Origin: an uncultured Prevotellaceae bacterium
GTDB taxonomy: Bacteria; Bacteroidota; Bacteroidia; Bacteroidales; Bacteroidaceae
Assembly: GCA_902789415.1 (NCBI GenBank)
Contig: CADAOD010000026.1
Location: 1-33,946, forward strand
Direction: 5' to 3'
DNA length: 33,946 bases
Positions 1 to 8,223 of this stretch are shown here, piece by piece. The position numbers and the translations under genes were made by a program. Each line of letters opens with the position of its first letter. The stretch's first letter is position 1. Under the pieces are notes generated by a model. The model did no database searches, was not told where the DNA came from, and saw only the letters and a program-made list of their open reading frames with translations.

Positions 1-390
1 CTGACCGAGGCTCTCTGCATCAACTGTGGCTGCAGAGCCTGTGAATGACGACTTCTTCTGTTGGCCGAAGGCTACTACAATAACCTCGTCCACCATCTGG
101 GCGTCGGCCTTCAGGAACACGCGCATGCCATTCTTGGCCTTAACGGTCTTGCTTTCGAAGCCCAGGTAGCTGATCTCCAGCTGATCCTTGCCTGCTGGCA
201 GGGCTACATTGAATCGACCATTCACGTCGGTAAGCATACCTGTACTGGTACCTACCACCTTAACGGCAGCACCGATGATGGGCTGACCGTCTTCCTGTGA
301 GAGTACTGTACCAGTAACTTTTGTCTGTGCCAGCGCTGTGCCTACAAAAAGGAACAAGCTGACGAAAAACAACGTTAGTCTTTTTTTCAT
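1..390 (-). CDS. SusC-family TonB-dependent outer membrane transporter, N-terminal part (cut by window edge)
   Basis: The reverse strand from 390 to 1 is open for 130 codons and runs off the window. It begins with a signal peptide (MKKRLTLFFV...ALAQ), then a carboxypeptidase-regulatory-like domain (about residues 23-100, with motifs GTVLSQEDGQPIIGA and YLGFE) and a TonB-box-like stretch (DEVIVVAFG). This is the standard N-terminus of SusC-type TonB-dependent transporters, which import glycans or peptides with a SusD lipoprotein. The first 43 codons and the leader are nearly identical in DNA to those of the divergent susC at 1885. After codon 43 the two diverge. A full-match TAnnTTTG box at 518-525 faces this gene, so it is probably the expressed partner in this orientation. 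The substrate cannot be inferred from this fragment. Confidence 0.9.
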   Translation of the reverse strand, partial: MKKRLTLFFVSLFLFVGTALAQTKVTGTVLSQEDGQPIIGAAVKVVGTSTGMLTDVNGRFNVALPAGKDQLEISYLGFESKTVKAKNGMRVFLKADAQMVDEVIVVAFGQQKKSSFTGSAATVDAESLGQ

Positions 391-487
391 AAAATTCTCT
401 CTTTTGTTAATTATAAATGTTAAAACTAAATTATTCTATCGCGCGTACATTATTATATATGCACAGTTAGGTGGCGTAGTTGTGACA
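262..487 (-). repeat. Left arm of ~225 bp inverted repeat (susC leader + first 43 codons)
   Basis: The reverse complement of this stretch matches 1790-2013, with a 3-nt and a 1-nt length difference in the leader and very few substitutions. The inner 27 bp (461-487 against 1790-1816) match exactly. A second exact stretch of about 55 bp follows the 3-nt difference. Identity stops abruptly inward of 487 and outward of 262 (codon 43 of susC). Each arm carries leader, start codon and signal peptide, so recombination between the arms would flip the segment 488-1789 without altering either susC product. Confidence 0.9.
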
Positions 488-517
488 CTTTGCACCGTTT
501 TTTGCACTTTCTGGTTG

Positions 518-549
518 CAAAAATAATGCATATGATTCTAAAAAACGAA
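518..549 (-). promoter_or_regulatory. Promoter facing the left susC (TTCG-N20-TATTTTTG), inside the putative invertible segment
   Basis: Read on the minus strand, TATTTTTG (525 to 518) is a full match to the Bacteroidetes -7 consensus TAnnTTTG. TTCG (549 to 546) is a 3-of-4 match to the -33 TTTG at the usual 20-bp spacing. It would give a leader of about 120 nt for the susC starting at 390. It lies just inside the left repeat arm, so inversion would point it at the susC at 1885. No transcript data are available here. Confidence 0.65.
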
Positions 550-682
550 TAAAATTATAAAAAAGACACATTTATTCTTTAATTTTTAACTTTTTTCGGT
601 TCTCAATTGATATAAATCAACGAAAAAACACATGTATAAGCTAACATGAAAGCAGAATATTGACATAGCTTACAGTTTGAAA

Positions 683-761
683 TTAAACTTGCCTCTATAA
701 TGCAAGTTTAAAACCTGCTAAGTTTCCAAAGGCTTGGAATATAAGTTCACAAATTGTGAAC
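683..761. repeat. Cluster of three perfect inverted repeats beside the recombinase gene
   Basis: Three perfect hairpins follow one another. TTAAACTTGC (683-692) pairs with 702-711, TTCCAA (724-729) with 734-739, and GTTCACA (745-751) with 755-761. They lie 20-100 bp past the stop of the minus-strand recombinase gene. The first could be a weak terminator for it. The last looks like a dimeric-protein operator. The rest of 488-779 is AT-rich and holds the 518-549 promoter; I see no gene in it. Confidence 0.5.
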
Positions 762-779
762 ATAAAACCAATGCCAAAA

Positions 780-1748
780 TTAATCTTTCTGCACTCGACT
801 AAGAATCATATGACTGGCCTGAGCCAAACGGTTATCGTTAATATCCTTGATATATGTGAGGGTGGTTCGAGGATTAGAATGTCCTAAGGCCTTTGATATT
901 ACAGGTAGTTCAATATTATAGCCATAGGCGATACTAGCCCAAGTGTGGCGGGCTGTATAAGAGGTGAGACGGCTCGTCAATCCGGCCTTTTTGGCAATAG
1001 ACTTCAAGCTACGATTGTAGCTATTCAACTTTTTCAGATATTCTTGATAAGCTATTTGAGGATTGAGAGAATTAAGAAAAGGGAAAATATATTCACTATC
1101 TGAATGGTAGCGCTCTATAATCTCCAACATGCATGGCTCTATAGGAACAACAACGCGCTGCCCCGTCTTATGACGATGATAAACCAACTGGTTGCCATAT
1201 ATCTGTGAACGCCGTAGAAAAGCGACATCCACAAATGGCATTCCCATTGCATAATAACAAAACAAGAAAATATCGCGCGTAAGGGTTTGAAACGAACCTG
1301 GGCGAAGCTTGAGCCGCTTGATACTGATGATGTCAGTCTCAGCAATCGCTCTCTTTTCGGTTTTTACACGACCAGTATAAATGCCATCGAAGGCATGTTC
1401 CTTACTATTTATATCCATTCTATTCAGTAAAGCCCTGATAGAGCGCATATAACAAGAGGTCGTATTAATACAAAGATTCTTTGCCCGTAACCATCTTTCA
1501 AATCCCTTTATTGTTATTTTGTTAATCTGGTCTATACGAACATCTTGCTTCAGATATTGCTTTAATGCACGCAATGCCGTCTTGTAGTTTTCTAAAGTAG
1601 AATAGCTTAGAGAGTCCTTGAGCCGCCCTATTTCTTTAGCAGCAGTCTTCAGGAACATTCCACACGATTTTGCTTTCACTATACCACAATTCATAGCATC
1701 ACCTCTGTTCACATAGACATTTAACTCAAACTTAATTGTTATACCCAT
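780..1748 (-). CDS. Tyrosine recombinase (phage-integrase family), probable DNA invertase
   Basis: 322 residues, the usual size for Bacteroidetes tyrosine invertases/integrases. An N-terminal SAM-like core-binding domain (about 32-125) precedes the catalytic domain (about 135-315). Visible active-site residues are Lys194 (HKTGQ), Arg267 (YTARHTW), His290 (LGH) and the nucleophile Tyr299 (TLTYIKD). The first position of the HxxR motif is Tyr264, which is common in this clade. The canonical first catalytic Arg is not evident: the helix reads AMGMPFVDVAFL, with Met168 and Pro171 where an Arg might be expected. The gene sits alone between two divergent susC genes and inside their inverted repeat, so inversion of this segment is its likely job. 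Its own promoter (1775-1782) is also inside the segment, so it would be expressed in both orientations. A shorter start at Met19 (1694) is possible. It could instead be an inactive remnant. Confidence 0.9.
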   Translation of the reverse strand: MGITIKFELNVYVNRGDAMNCGIVKAKSCGMFLKTAAKEIGRLKDSLSYSTLENYKTALRALKQYLKQDVRIDQINKITIKGFERWLRAKNLCINTTSCYMRSIRALLNRMDINSKEHAFDGIYTGRVKTEKRAIAETDIISIKRLKLRPGSFQTLTRDIFLFCYYAMGMPFVDVAFLRRSQIYGNQLVYHRHKTGQRVVVPIEPCMLEIIERYHSDSEYIFPFLNSLNPQIAYQEYLKKLNSYNRSLKSIAKKAGLTSRLTSYTARHTWASIAYGYNIELPVISKALGHSNPRTTLTYIKDINDNRLAQASHMILSRVQKD

Positions 1749-1774
1749 AATATCATCTTTTATAATTGCAACTA

Positions 1775-1782
1775 CAAATATA
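1775..1782 (-). promoter_or_regulatory. -7 box TATATTTG for the recombinase gene
   Basis: On the minus strand 1782 to 1775 reads TATATTTG, a full TAnnTTTG match. It would start transcription about 20 nt before the ATG at 1748. No convincing -33 element is present at the right spacing, so the promoter may be weak. Confidence 0.5.
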
Positions 1783-1789
1783 GTAAAAA

Positions 1790-2013
1790 TGTCACAACTA
1801 CGCCACCTAACTGTGCAATAATAATGTACGCGCGATAGAATAATTTAGTTTTAACATTTATAATTAACAAAAGAGAGAGAATTTATGAAAAAAAGACTAA
1901 CGTTGTTTTTCGTCAGTTTGTTCCTTTTTGTAGGCACAGCGCTGGCACAGACAAAAGTTACTGGTACAGTACTCTCACAGGAAGACGGTCAGCCCATCAT
2001 CGGTGCTGCCGTT
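1790..2013 (+). repeat. Right arm of ~225 bp inverted repeat (susC leader + first 43 codons)
   Basis: Partner of 262-487 in opposite orientation. The inner 27 bp (1790-1816) are identical to the reverse complement of 461-487, and the repeat continues through the start codon at 1885 to codon 43. The plus strand of 1749-1884 has no full TAnnTTTG match. The nearest is TATAATTG at 1761-1768 (7 of 8), so the downstream susC appears to lack a strong promoter in this orientation. Confidence 0.9.
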
Positions 2014-4872
2014 CAGGTGATTGGAACGCAGACAGGTTCACTGACCGACGTAAACGGTAAGTTCACTATTACTCTGCCTGCAGGTAAGAATGCTCTGAAG
2101 GTTTCGTATCTCGGATTCGAGGCCAAGGAGGTTATCGCCAAGAATGGCATGCGTATCTTCCTTAAATCAGATGCAGCTGCACTTGACGAGGTTGTAGTAG
2201 TTGGTTACGGTTCTGGTCGTAAGGTTGGAACTGTGGTAGGTTCTGTTACAACCGTTCACTCTGAGAAACTGAGCGTTGCTCCTTCTGCTTCGGCACTCGA
2301 TGCTCTGCAGGGGCAGGTTGCAGGTTTGAACGTACTTACCTCTTCTGGTGAGTCAGGTGATAACGCTGTTAGCATGAACATTCACGGTATCGGTTCATTG
2401 GGTGCAAGTTCTACTCCACTTTATGTAATTGATGGTATCCCTTCTACAAGCCGTACCATCATGGCTATGAACCCAAATGATATCGAGAGCGTTACCGTAC
2501 TGAAGGATGCATCTGCTACTTCTATTTACGGTTCGCGTGCTGCCAACGGTGTTATTTACGTAACCACAAAGTCAGGTAAATTCAACAGCGACGCTAAGAT
2601 TACCTTCCGCACACAGTACGGACGTAACACTCTGGCCAACAAGGGTTTCTACGAGGGCATGATGAATGCCAGCGAGCTCCGTCAGTTCTGGATTGACGCA
2701 TTCGGTGATTGGGGTGTAACTGAGGAGTATCTGCAGAATCGTTTCGACAAGAATGGTTATACAGCTGACACCAAGTGGTACGAGGTACTGCAGAACTGGA
2801 ACGCTGTTCAGACTCAGAACGACATTTCTATCGAAGGTGGTGGTGAGAAGGTTAAGTACATGATTGGTGCTTCTCAGTTCCATCAGGATGGTACAACCGT
2901 TGGTAACTACTACGATCGTTATACAGCACGTGCAAACGTGGACGGACGTCCAAAGGATTGGTTGAAGGTTGGTGTAAACCTTAACCTCTCTTACGATAAG
3001 CGCCAGCGTAACTCTAACTGGGGTAACTCAAGTTCAGGTAACGCTAACTATCTAGCAGGTGGTCTGTCAATGCTGCAGAACCCATTGTATCCTCAGTTCG
3101 ACGAGGATGGCAACGAGTATGACCGCTATCCAGGCAATAACCTCTGGAACCCAGTTTACTATATGAAGACTCACCCCGACCAGTATCTCCGTTATGGTTT
3201 GGTAGGTAACGCCTATGTTGAGATTTCGCCTATCAAGAATCTGAAGATTATGTCGCGTATCGGTACCGATATGTACTTTGTTCGCAACAATTGGATGACA
3301 TATCCTTCATTCCCAGGTGCCAATGGTAGTGGAACAAAGGGTAAGTCAATGGACTTCGAGTATAGCAACACGATCACCAATACTATCGAGTACAAGTTCA
3401 ACATCGCCAACAATCACAACTTTACCGTGCTGGGTGGTATGGAAGGTGTTGAGAACGACTACGATTACTTCTATGCACGCAGCCAGGGTCAGGACGATGA
3501 CCGTCTGATGAACCTGCAGAATGGTTTGCAATCAACATACGCTATGAGTGAGAGTTCTACCAAGAGCAAATTTCTCTCATTCTTCGGACGTTTGGACTAT
3601 AACTTCCAGGAGAAATACTTCGTCGACGCATCAATCCGTAACGATGCTTGCTCTCGCTTCGGTGTGAACAACCGTAACGCTACATTCTGGTCGGCTGGTG
3701 CTATGTGGAAGATTTCAAAAGAGAATTTCCTTAAGGACTATAAGTGGGTTAACGACCTGAACGTCAAGGTGAGCTACGGTACTCAGGGTAATGCTTCTAT
3801 CGGCGACTACGCAGCAATCGGTAGTATCGGTACACTCTCTAAGTACGACGATTCTCCATCATGGGCATACACATCACCTGGTAACCCATACCTGACATGG
3901 GAGAAGCAGAAGTTGCTGACCATCGGTGTTAGCGGTCGCCTGTTCAACTTCGTTGATTTCGACCTGAGTTACTATGTACGTAAGACTTCAGACATGCTGA
4001 TGGACGTACCTTATGCTTATACCACTGGTTTCGAGGAGATTACCGAGAACGTAGGTACTCTGCAGAACAAGGGTATCGATATCGAGTTGAACTTCAACAT
4101 TCTGAAGGGCAAGGATTACTACCTGAACTTCCGCACTATCTTCAACTACAACAGCCAGAAGGTTACAGAGCTCTTCCAGGGTCGCGACCGTTGGCAGGTT
4201 GCCAATACTGGTATAGCTTATGTAGTAGGCAGCCCTGTAATGTTCTACTACCCTGTTTATGCAGGCGTTGACCCAACTGACGGCGCACCTATGTGGTACG
4301 TTCCTGGCGACAACATCGATGAGAACCATCAGGTTGAAACAACCAAGGACTTCGACGAGGCCGCTCTTGAGCAGAACACTGGTAAGAAGCGCTACGCTCC
4401 TATCAACGGTGGTTTCAGCATCACTGGTGGATGGAAGGGCTTGTCAATCGCAGCCGACTTCTCTTATGTACTGGGTAAGTACCTCATCAACAACGATGCT
4501 TACTTCTATCAGAACCCTGGCAACTTCCTGTTCTATAACACAAGCAAGGAGTGCGCTGACTTCTGGACCCCAGAGAACACTGACGCTAAGTTCCCATGCT
4601 GGACTGACGACCATGTTATGCAGTTCGATACACACTTGTTGGAGAACGCTTCATTCTTGCGTTTGAAGAACCTGCAGATTGGCTACGACTTCCCCAAGAA
4701 GCTTCTTGGCTTCCAGAACGTAGTAAAGGGTCTGAAGATTACCTTGACAGGACGTAACTTGTGGACAGTTACCAACTATGGTGGTATCGATCCTGAGGTT
4801 AACAGCAACCTGACACTGGGTAAGATTGGTAACTCTAAGCAGTATCTGATTGGTGCTGAGATTACTTTCTAA
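1885..4872 (+). CDS. SusC-family TonB-dependent outer membrane transporter
   Basis: 995 residues, the normal length for the family. In order: signal peptide ending at about ALAQ22, a carboxypeptidase-regulatory-like domain (about 23-100), a TonB-box-like DEVVVVGYG (about 103-111), a plug domain with the family motifs TPLYVIDGIP, VLKDASATSIYGSRAANGVIYVTTKSG (split across about 178-230), then a 22-strand-type beta barrel ending in a terminal Phe (IGAEITF), as expected for BAM insertion. It forms the import complex with the SusD encoded 44 nt downstream. The first 43 codons are the right arm of the inverted repeat, and the gene lacks a full-match promoter as drawn, so it is probably switched off in this orientation. 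The substrate is unknown. The downstream protease hints at peptide or glycoprotein use, but only weakly. Confidence 0.95.
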   Translation: MKKRLTLFFVSLFLFVGTALAQTKVTGTVLSQEDGQPIIGAAVQVIGTQTGSLTDVNGKFTITLPAGKNALKVSYLGFEAKEVIAKNGMRIFLKSDAAALDEVVVVGYGSGRKVGTVVGSVTTVHSEKLSVAPSASALDALQGQVAGLNVLTSSGESGDNAVSMNIHGIGSLGASSTPLYVIDGIPSTSRTIMAMNPNDIESVTVLKDASATSIYGSRAANGVIYVTTKSGKFNSDAKITFRTQYGRNTLANKGFYEGMMNASELRQFWIDAFGDWGVTEEYLQNRFDKNGYTADTKWYEVLQNWNAVQTQNDISIEGGGEKVKYMIGASQFHQDGTTVGNYYDRYTARANVDGRPKDWLKVGVNLNLSYDKRQRNSNWGNSSSGNANYLAGGLSMLQNPLYPQFDEDGNEYDRYPGNNLWNPVYYMKTHPDQYLRYGLVGNAYVEISPIKNLKIMSRIGTDMYFVRNNWMTYPSFPGANGSGTKGKSMDFEYSNTITNTIEYKFNIANNHNFTVLGGMEGVENDYDYFYARSQGQDDDRLMNLQNGLQSTYAMSESSTKSKFLSFFGRLDYNFQEKYFVDASIRNDACSRFGVNNRNATFWSAGAMWKISKENFLKDYKWVNDLNVKVSYGTQGNASIGDYAAIGSIGTLSKYDDSPSWAYTSPGNPYLTWEKQKLLTIGVSGRLFNFVDFDLSYYVRKTSDMLMDVPYAYTTGFEEITENVGTLQNKGIDIELNFNILKGKDYYLNFRTIFNYNSQKVTELFQGRDRWQVANTGIAYVVGSPVMFYYPVYAGVDPTDGAPMWYVPGDNIDENHQVETTKDFDEAALEQNTGKKRYAPINGGFSITGGWKGLSIAADFSYVLGKYLINNDAYFYQNPGNFLFYNTSKECADFWTPENTDAKFPCWTDDHVMQFDTHLLENASFLRLKNLQIGYDFPKKLLGFQNVVKGLKITLTGRNLWTVTNYGGIDPEVNSNLTLGKIGNSKQYLIGAEITF

Positions 4873-4916
4873 AAAGTGATATCAACAAAGAATAAACAAT
4901 AAGAAAAGAAACAATT

Positions 4917-6452
4917 ATGAAGAATTATAATAAATATCTGTTGATTCTCGGCGTAGGTGCGATTACACTGACTTCATGCCACATGGAGGAACTGCCGAAG
5001 ACTTCTATCTCGTATGTAGATGGAAAGGACATGATCACAAATATCGACGACCTGATCAGACTGGAGAATGGTTTGCACCAGTCTTACCGTGTTACCCATT
5101 ATGGTCAGATTTCAGAGGCTGACGAATTGATGTGCGATGGTTTCAACGCAACCGTTGACTATGGTAACAATTTTGGAAGCATCCACCGTACCGACAACTC
5201 TTTCAGCTCTAGTGACTATGATACTCGCGACATGTGGGCTATCAACTACTGGGCAATCAAGAACTACAACCTCTTTATTGAGCACGTAGCTAAATTCGAG
5301 AGTTCAGATGCCACCGAGAGAAATTATGCAGAGGTTGCTGATGGAGAGGCTCACTTCTATCGTGCAGCATCTTATCTGCAGTTGGTTCGTCACTTTGGTA
5401 AAGCATACGGTTCATCTTCATCGTCTGATCTCGCAGTACCCCTGGTACTTAAATACGATCAGCAGGAGAAGCCTGCTCGTGCTACCGTTGCCGCTGTATA
5501 TGCACAAATCAAGTCCGACCTTGATATTGCAGCAACCAAGTTGGCAGGCGTAAAGGGTAGTATTGGTTCAAAGACCCCAACTATCGATGCCGTAAATGCA
5601 CTTTTGGCTCGCTACTATATCGATACTAAGGATTATGCCAATGCTGCAGCTACAGCCAAGAAGGTTATCAACTCAGCAGCCGGTTACACACTTGCCAGCT
5701 CACTTGAGGCTATGGATGCGGAGTATTCTAACGACCAGGGTACAGAGCCTATCATGCAGCTTGCTGGTTCCCTGGCAGAGAGCGGTGCAACCGAGGTATT
5801 TGATAATGTAGAGAACGACCTCGTAAACGATGTTTACACAATGACCACAAGCGACAAGAAATATGGTATTTATATTCGTCCATACTACATTCCGTCAAAG
5901 AAACTGGTAGAGAGTTACGAGGCTAACGATCTGCGATTCCAGGTATGGTTCACCAATGCAATCACTTGCGTACTTGGTGGTGCTAACCTCACAGGTCAGT
6001 TCTATAACTTTGTAAAGTATCTGGGTAACCCATCACTTACTTCAACAGGTGTACCCAATGCACGTCAGCTCATCAAACCTTTCATGATTGGTGAGATGTA
6101 CCTGATTGCCGCCGAGGCCGACTTCCGCGCAGGCAATACTAACGATGCAAAGACCACACTTAACGCTCTGCAGGCTGCACGCGGTGCTTCACAGACTGAG
6201 GCTACTGAGGAAGCTATTGAGAACGAGTGGTTCAAGGAGACTGTTGGTGAAGGTTTGCGCATGAACTGCTTCAAACGTTGGGGCAAGGGCTTTAGCGGAC
6301 GCGCTGCACAGGATGGTGCCGCACAGGCCGTTCAGAGCAGTGCAGCTTTCGTTGGTAAGAGTTTGGCCGCCGACGCCGTATACTGGCAGTGGCCTGTACC
6401 AGCCTATGAGCTGAAGGTAAATGAGAACCTCGTTCAGAATCCAGGCTACTAA
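4917..6452 (+). CDS. SusD-family surface nutrient-binding lipoprotein
   Basis: 511 residues with a lipoprotein signal (LTSC, Cys21) and SusD/RagB features: TPR-like helical N-terminal half, the KRWGKGFSG stretch near residue 460, and the terminal WPVPAYELKVNENLVQNPGY. It caps the SusC barrel encoded immediately upstream and captures the substrate at the cell surface. The pair is cotranscribed, with a 44-nt AT-rich spacer and no promoter seen. It is specific to this unit, since the other SusD in the window (12478) is clearly different in sequence. The polymer it binds cannot be told from sequence. Confidence 0.95.
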   Translation: MKNYNKYLLILGVGAITLTSCHMEELPKTSISYVDGKDMITNIDDLIRLENGLHQSYRVTHYGQISEADELMCDGFNATVDYGNNFGSIHRTDNSFSSSDYDTRDMWAINYWAIKNYNLFIEHVAKFESSDATERNYAEVADGEAHFYRAASYLQLVRHFGKAYGSSSSSDLAVPLVLKYDQQEKPARATVAAVYAQIKSDLDIAATKLAGVKGSIGSKTPTIDAVNALLARYYIDTKDYANAAATAKKVINSAAGYTLASSLEAMDAEYSNDQGTEPIMQLAGSLAESGATEVFDNVENDLVNDVYTMTTSDKKYGIYIRPYYIPSKKLVESYEANDLRFQVWFTNAITCVLGGANLTGQFYNFVKYLGNPSLTSTGVPNARQLIKPFMIGEMYLIAAEADFRAGNTNDAKTTLNALQAARGASQTEATEEAIENEWFKETVGEGLRMNCFKRWGKGFSGRAAQDGAAQAVQSSAAFVGKSLAADAVYWQWPVPAYELKVNENLVQNPGY

Positions 6453-6480
6453 GCCTCCGATATTGAATTAGTATAGAATC

Positions 6481-6517
6481 AAGGAGGTACACAGCAATAG
6501 CCGTGTGCCTCCTTTTT
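6481..6517 (+). terminator. Intrinsic terminator/attenuator between susD and the C10 protease gene
   Basis: AAGGAGGTACAC (6481-6492) pairs with GTGTGCCTCCTT (6503-6514) as a 12-bp stem with one G-U pair and a 10-nt loop, followed by TTTTT. The protease ATG is only about 20 nt past it and no TAnnTTTG box lies between. The protease is therefore probably expressed by read-through, at a lower level than susCD. Confidence 0.8.
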
Positions 6518-6538
6518 ACACTTTTCAAACAAAAGGAT

Positions 6539-8215
6539 ATGAAGAAATTAATACTCTTAGCCATCGTTGCATCAACTTACATCACTCTTTCTGCTTCAGA
6601 AAGATCCGACCAAGAGATGCGCCGAATCGCCGAGAAACAACTAAAGCAGTTAAAAGGCGCAACCACACGCGGCGAGAATTCAGAAGTTAAGAAGATTGTA
6701 GATGCTACGTCATATTGCATATACGCCACAAAAAATAGTTATGCTATTGTAAGCAAAGACAATAGAAACATACCCATACTTGGCTATTCAAGCACGCCAT
6801 ATAACGAAGAAAGAATTCCTTGCGGAATGAAATGGTGGCTTGATGCTGTAAACTTGACCATGAACGAATCGAACATTCAAGCAACTACACGTAGCGTAAA
6901 CGATGTGGTGGAACCACTCATGGCCACAGAATGGGGACAGGGTGCCCCATTTAACCTGCTATGCCCTACGCTTGAAGGAGAGAAAACACCTTCGGGCTGT
7001 GTAGCCACTGCTATGTCGCAGATAATGTACTACTTCAAATACCCCGAAACTGGTAAGGGCATAAGCAGCTATACTGTTCTTGGAGGTTTTCGTCCTTGGT
7101 CGGTTACCTATGGTACAACCTATCATTACAATCTCATGAAGAACAAGTACGACGATGCCACATTATCGAGCCTAACAGACGAGGAGAAAACTGCCATATC
7201 AACCCTGCTGCTTCATTGCGGTGCTGCGGTAAAAATGAACTATAATGCCGACGGTAGTGGCGCCACCGAATATGATGCCACCGATGGTCTGGCAACCTAT
7301 TTCCGATACGACTCATTGGCTTTGCATTGTTATAAGCGCGACCACTTTACCAACGAGGAGTGGATGACAATGGTTAAAGAAGAACTTGCGGCCAAACACC
7401 CGATATTATACTGCGGACAAGACACAAGAGCAGGAGGGCACGCATTTGTTGTTGATGGCATTAACGCCGAAGGACTTGTACACGTAAACTGGGGATGGGA
7501 TGGCGATTGCAATGGATATTACGCTATTGATGGTCTGACCCCTAAACGGTCTCTAGGTTTTTCGTTTGGTTACAACTTCAGCAGTGGACAATCTATGATT
7601 GTAGGATACAAATTGCAGGAGAATGCCGACTACACAGATACCTATACATCTTTCTGGGCCTGCAGTAAACCCTACAAGTTAACCACATCTGGTAGAAACT
7701 TTGTTATCAAGAATCTTGGTGGTTTCTATAATTATAATTGGTTGCCTTTTGAAGGAACCATCGCTTTGATTTTTGAAGAAAACAAAGAGAATGGCAAGCA
7801 GTATAAGGTAACTTTGGACGAAGAAAAGTTTGAGAACTACCAAGGCATCAGATTCTGGGGGTGGGGTTCAGACGAATTAGACCAAGTTCCCTTTGTCAGA
7901 GTAAACAGTGTAGACATGCCAGCAGGCAGCTACAAGGTTTATATTGGCAGCAAGGATGTAAAGGAGTCACGTTTCCAACCATTCAGATGTGGCGAAAACA
8001 CGGGTAAGGTATACTACACTGTTACAAAAAGTAGCGATGGAACCTATACGATAGATTCTGATGCAAAACAATATACTACAGCTATCAAATCTATCACAAC
8101 AAGCCGACCTACCAGTCAGAACATCTACACCCTGGATGGTCGCAACATGGGCACCAACCCATCGGCCCTGCCCAAAGGCATCTACATCATCAACGGCCGC
8201 AAAGTTGTAAAGTAA
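6539..8215 (+). CDS. C10-family (streptopain-like) cysteine protease with T9SS sorting tail
   Basis: 558 residues from the ATG at 6539. An upstream in-frame Met at 6503 lies inside a terminator stem and would spoil the signal peptide MKKLILLAIVASTYITLSA. A Spi-type propeptide (about 20-125) precedes the peptidase C10 domain. The catalytic Cys154 is in PSGCVATAMSQIM and His301 in GGHAFVVDGIN, followed by VHVNWGWDGDCNGYYAI. The last ~35 residues (IYTLDGRNMG...LPKGIYIINGRKVVK) resemble the C-terminal sorting domain of type IX secretion cargo in Prevotella. The protein is therefore probably secreted or surface-anchored and degrades protein outside the cell. Related enzymes include streptopain SpeB and interpain A. 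As last gene of a switchable susCD unit its supply would follow the switch. Confidence 0.9.
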   Translation: MKKLILLAIVASTYITLSASERSDQEMRRIAEKQLKQLKGATTRGENSEVKKIVDATSYCIYATKNSYAIVSKDNRNIPILGYSSTPYNEERIPCGMKWWLDAVNLTMNESNIQATTRSVNDVVEPLMATEWGQGAPFNLLCPTLEGEKTPSGCVATAMSQIMYYFKYPETGKGISSYTVLGGFRPWSVTYGTTYHYNLMKNKYDDATLSSLTDEEKTAISTLLLHCGAAVKMNYNADGSGATEYDATDGLATYFRYDSLALHCYKRDHFTNEEWMTMVKEELAAKHPILYCGQDTRAGGHAFVVDGINAEGLVHVNWGWDGDCNGYYAIDGLTPKRSLGFSFGYNFSSGQSMIVGYKLQENADYTDTYTSFWACSKPYKLTTSGRNFVIKNLGGFYNYNWLPFEGTIALIFEENKENGKQYKVTLDEEKFENYQGIRFWGWGSDELDQVPFVRVNSVDMPAGSYKVYIGSKDVKESRFQPFRCGENTGKVYYTVTKSSDGTYTIDSDAKQYTTAIKSITTSRPTSQNIYTLDGRNMGTNPSALPKGIYIINGRKVVK

Positions 8216-8223
8216 GCTGCTAC

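Noticed and set aside
1761-1768. TATAATTG as a promoter for the susC at 1885
   Set aside because: Only 7 of 8 consensus bases, with TTG at 22-bp rather than the usual 20-bp spacing. A weak basal promoter is possible, so it is noted but not annotated.
1-2013. Mobile element or transposon reading of the recombinase plus inverted repeats
   Set aside because: The arms contain the coding starts of two host-type susC genes and there is no transposase, cargo or target duplication. An invertible switch fits better.
6503-6538. Upstream start for the C10 protease
   Set aside because: It begins inside the terminator stem and would place polar residues before the signal peptide. The ATG at 6539 gives a normal signal peptide.
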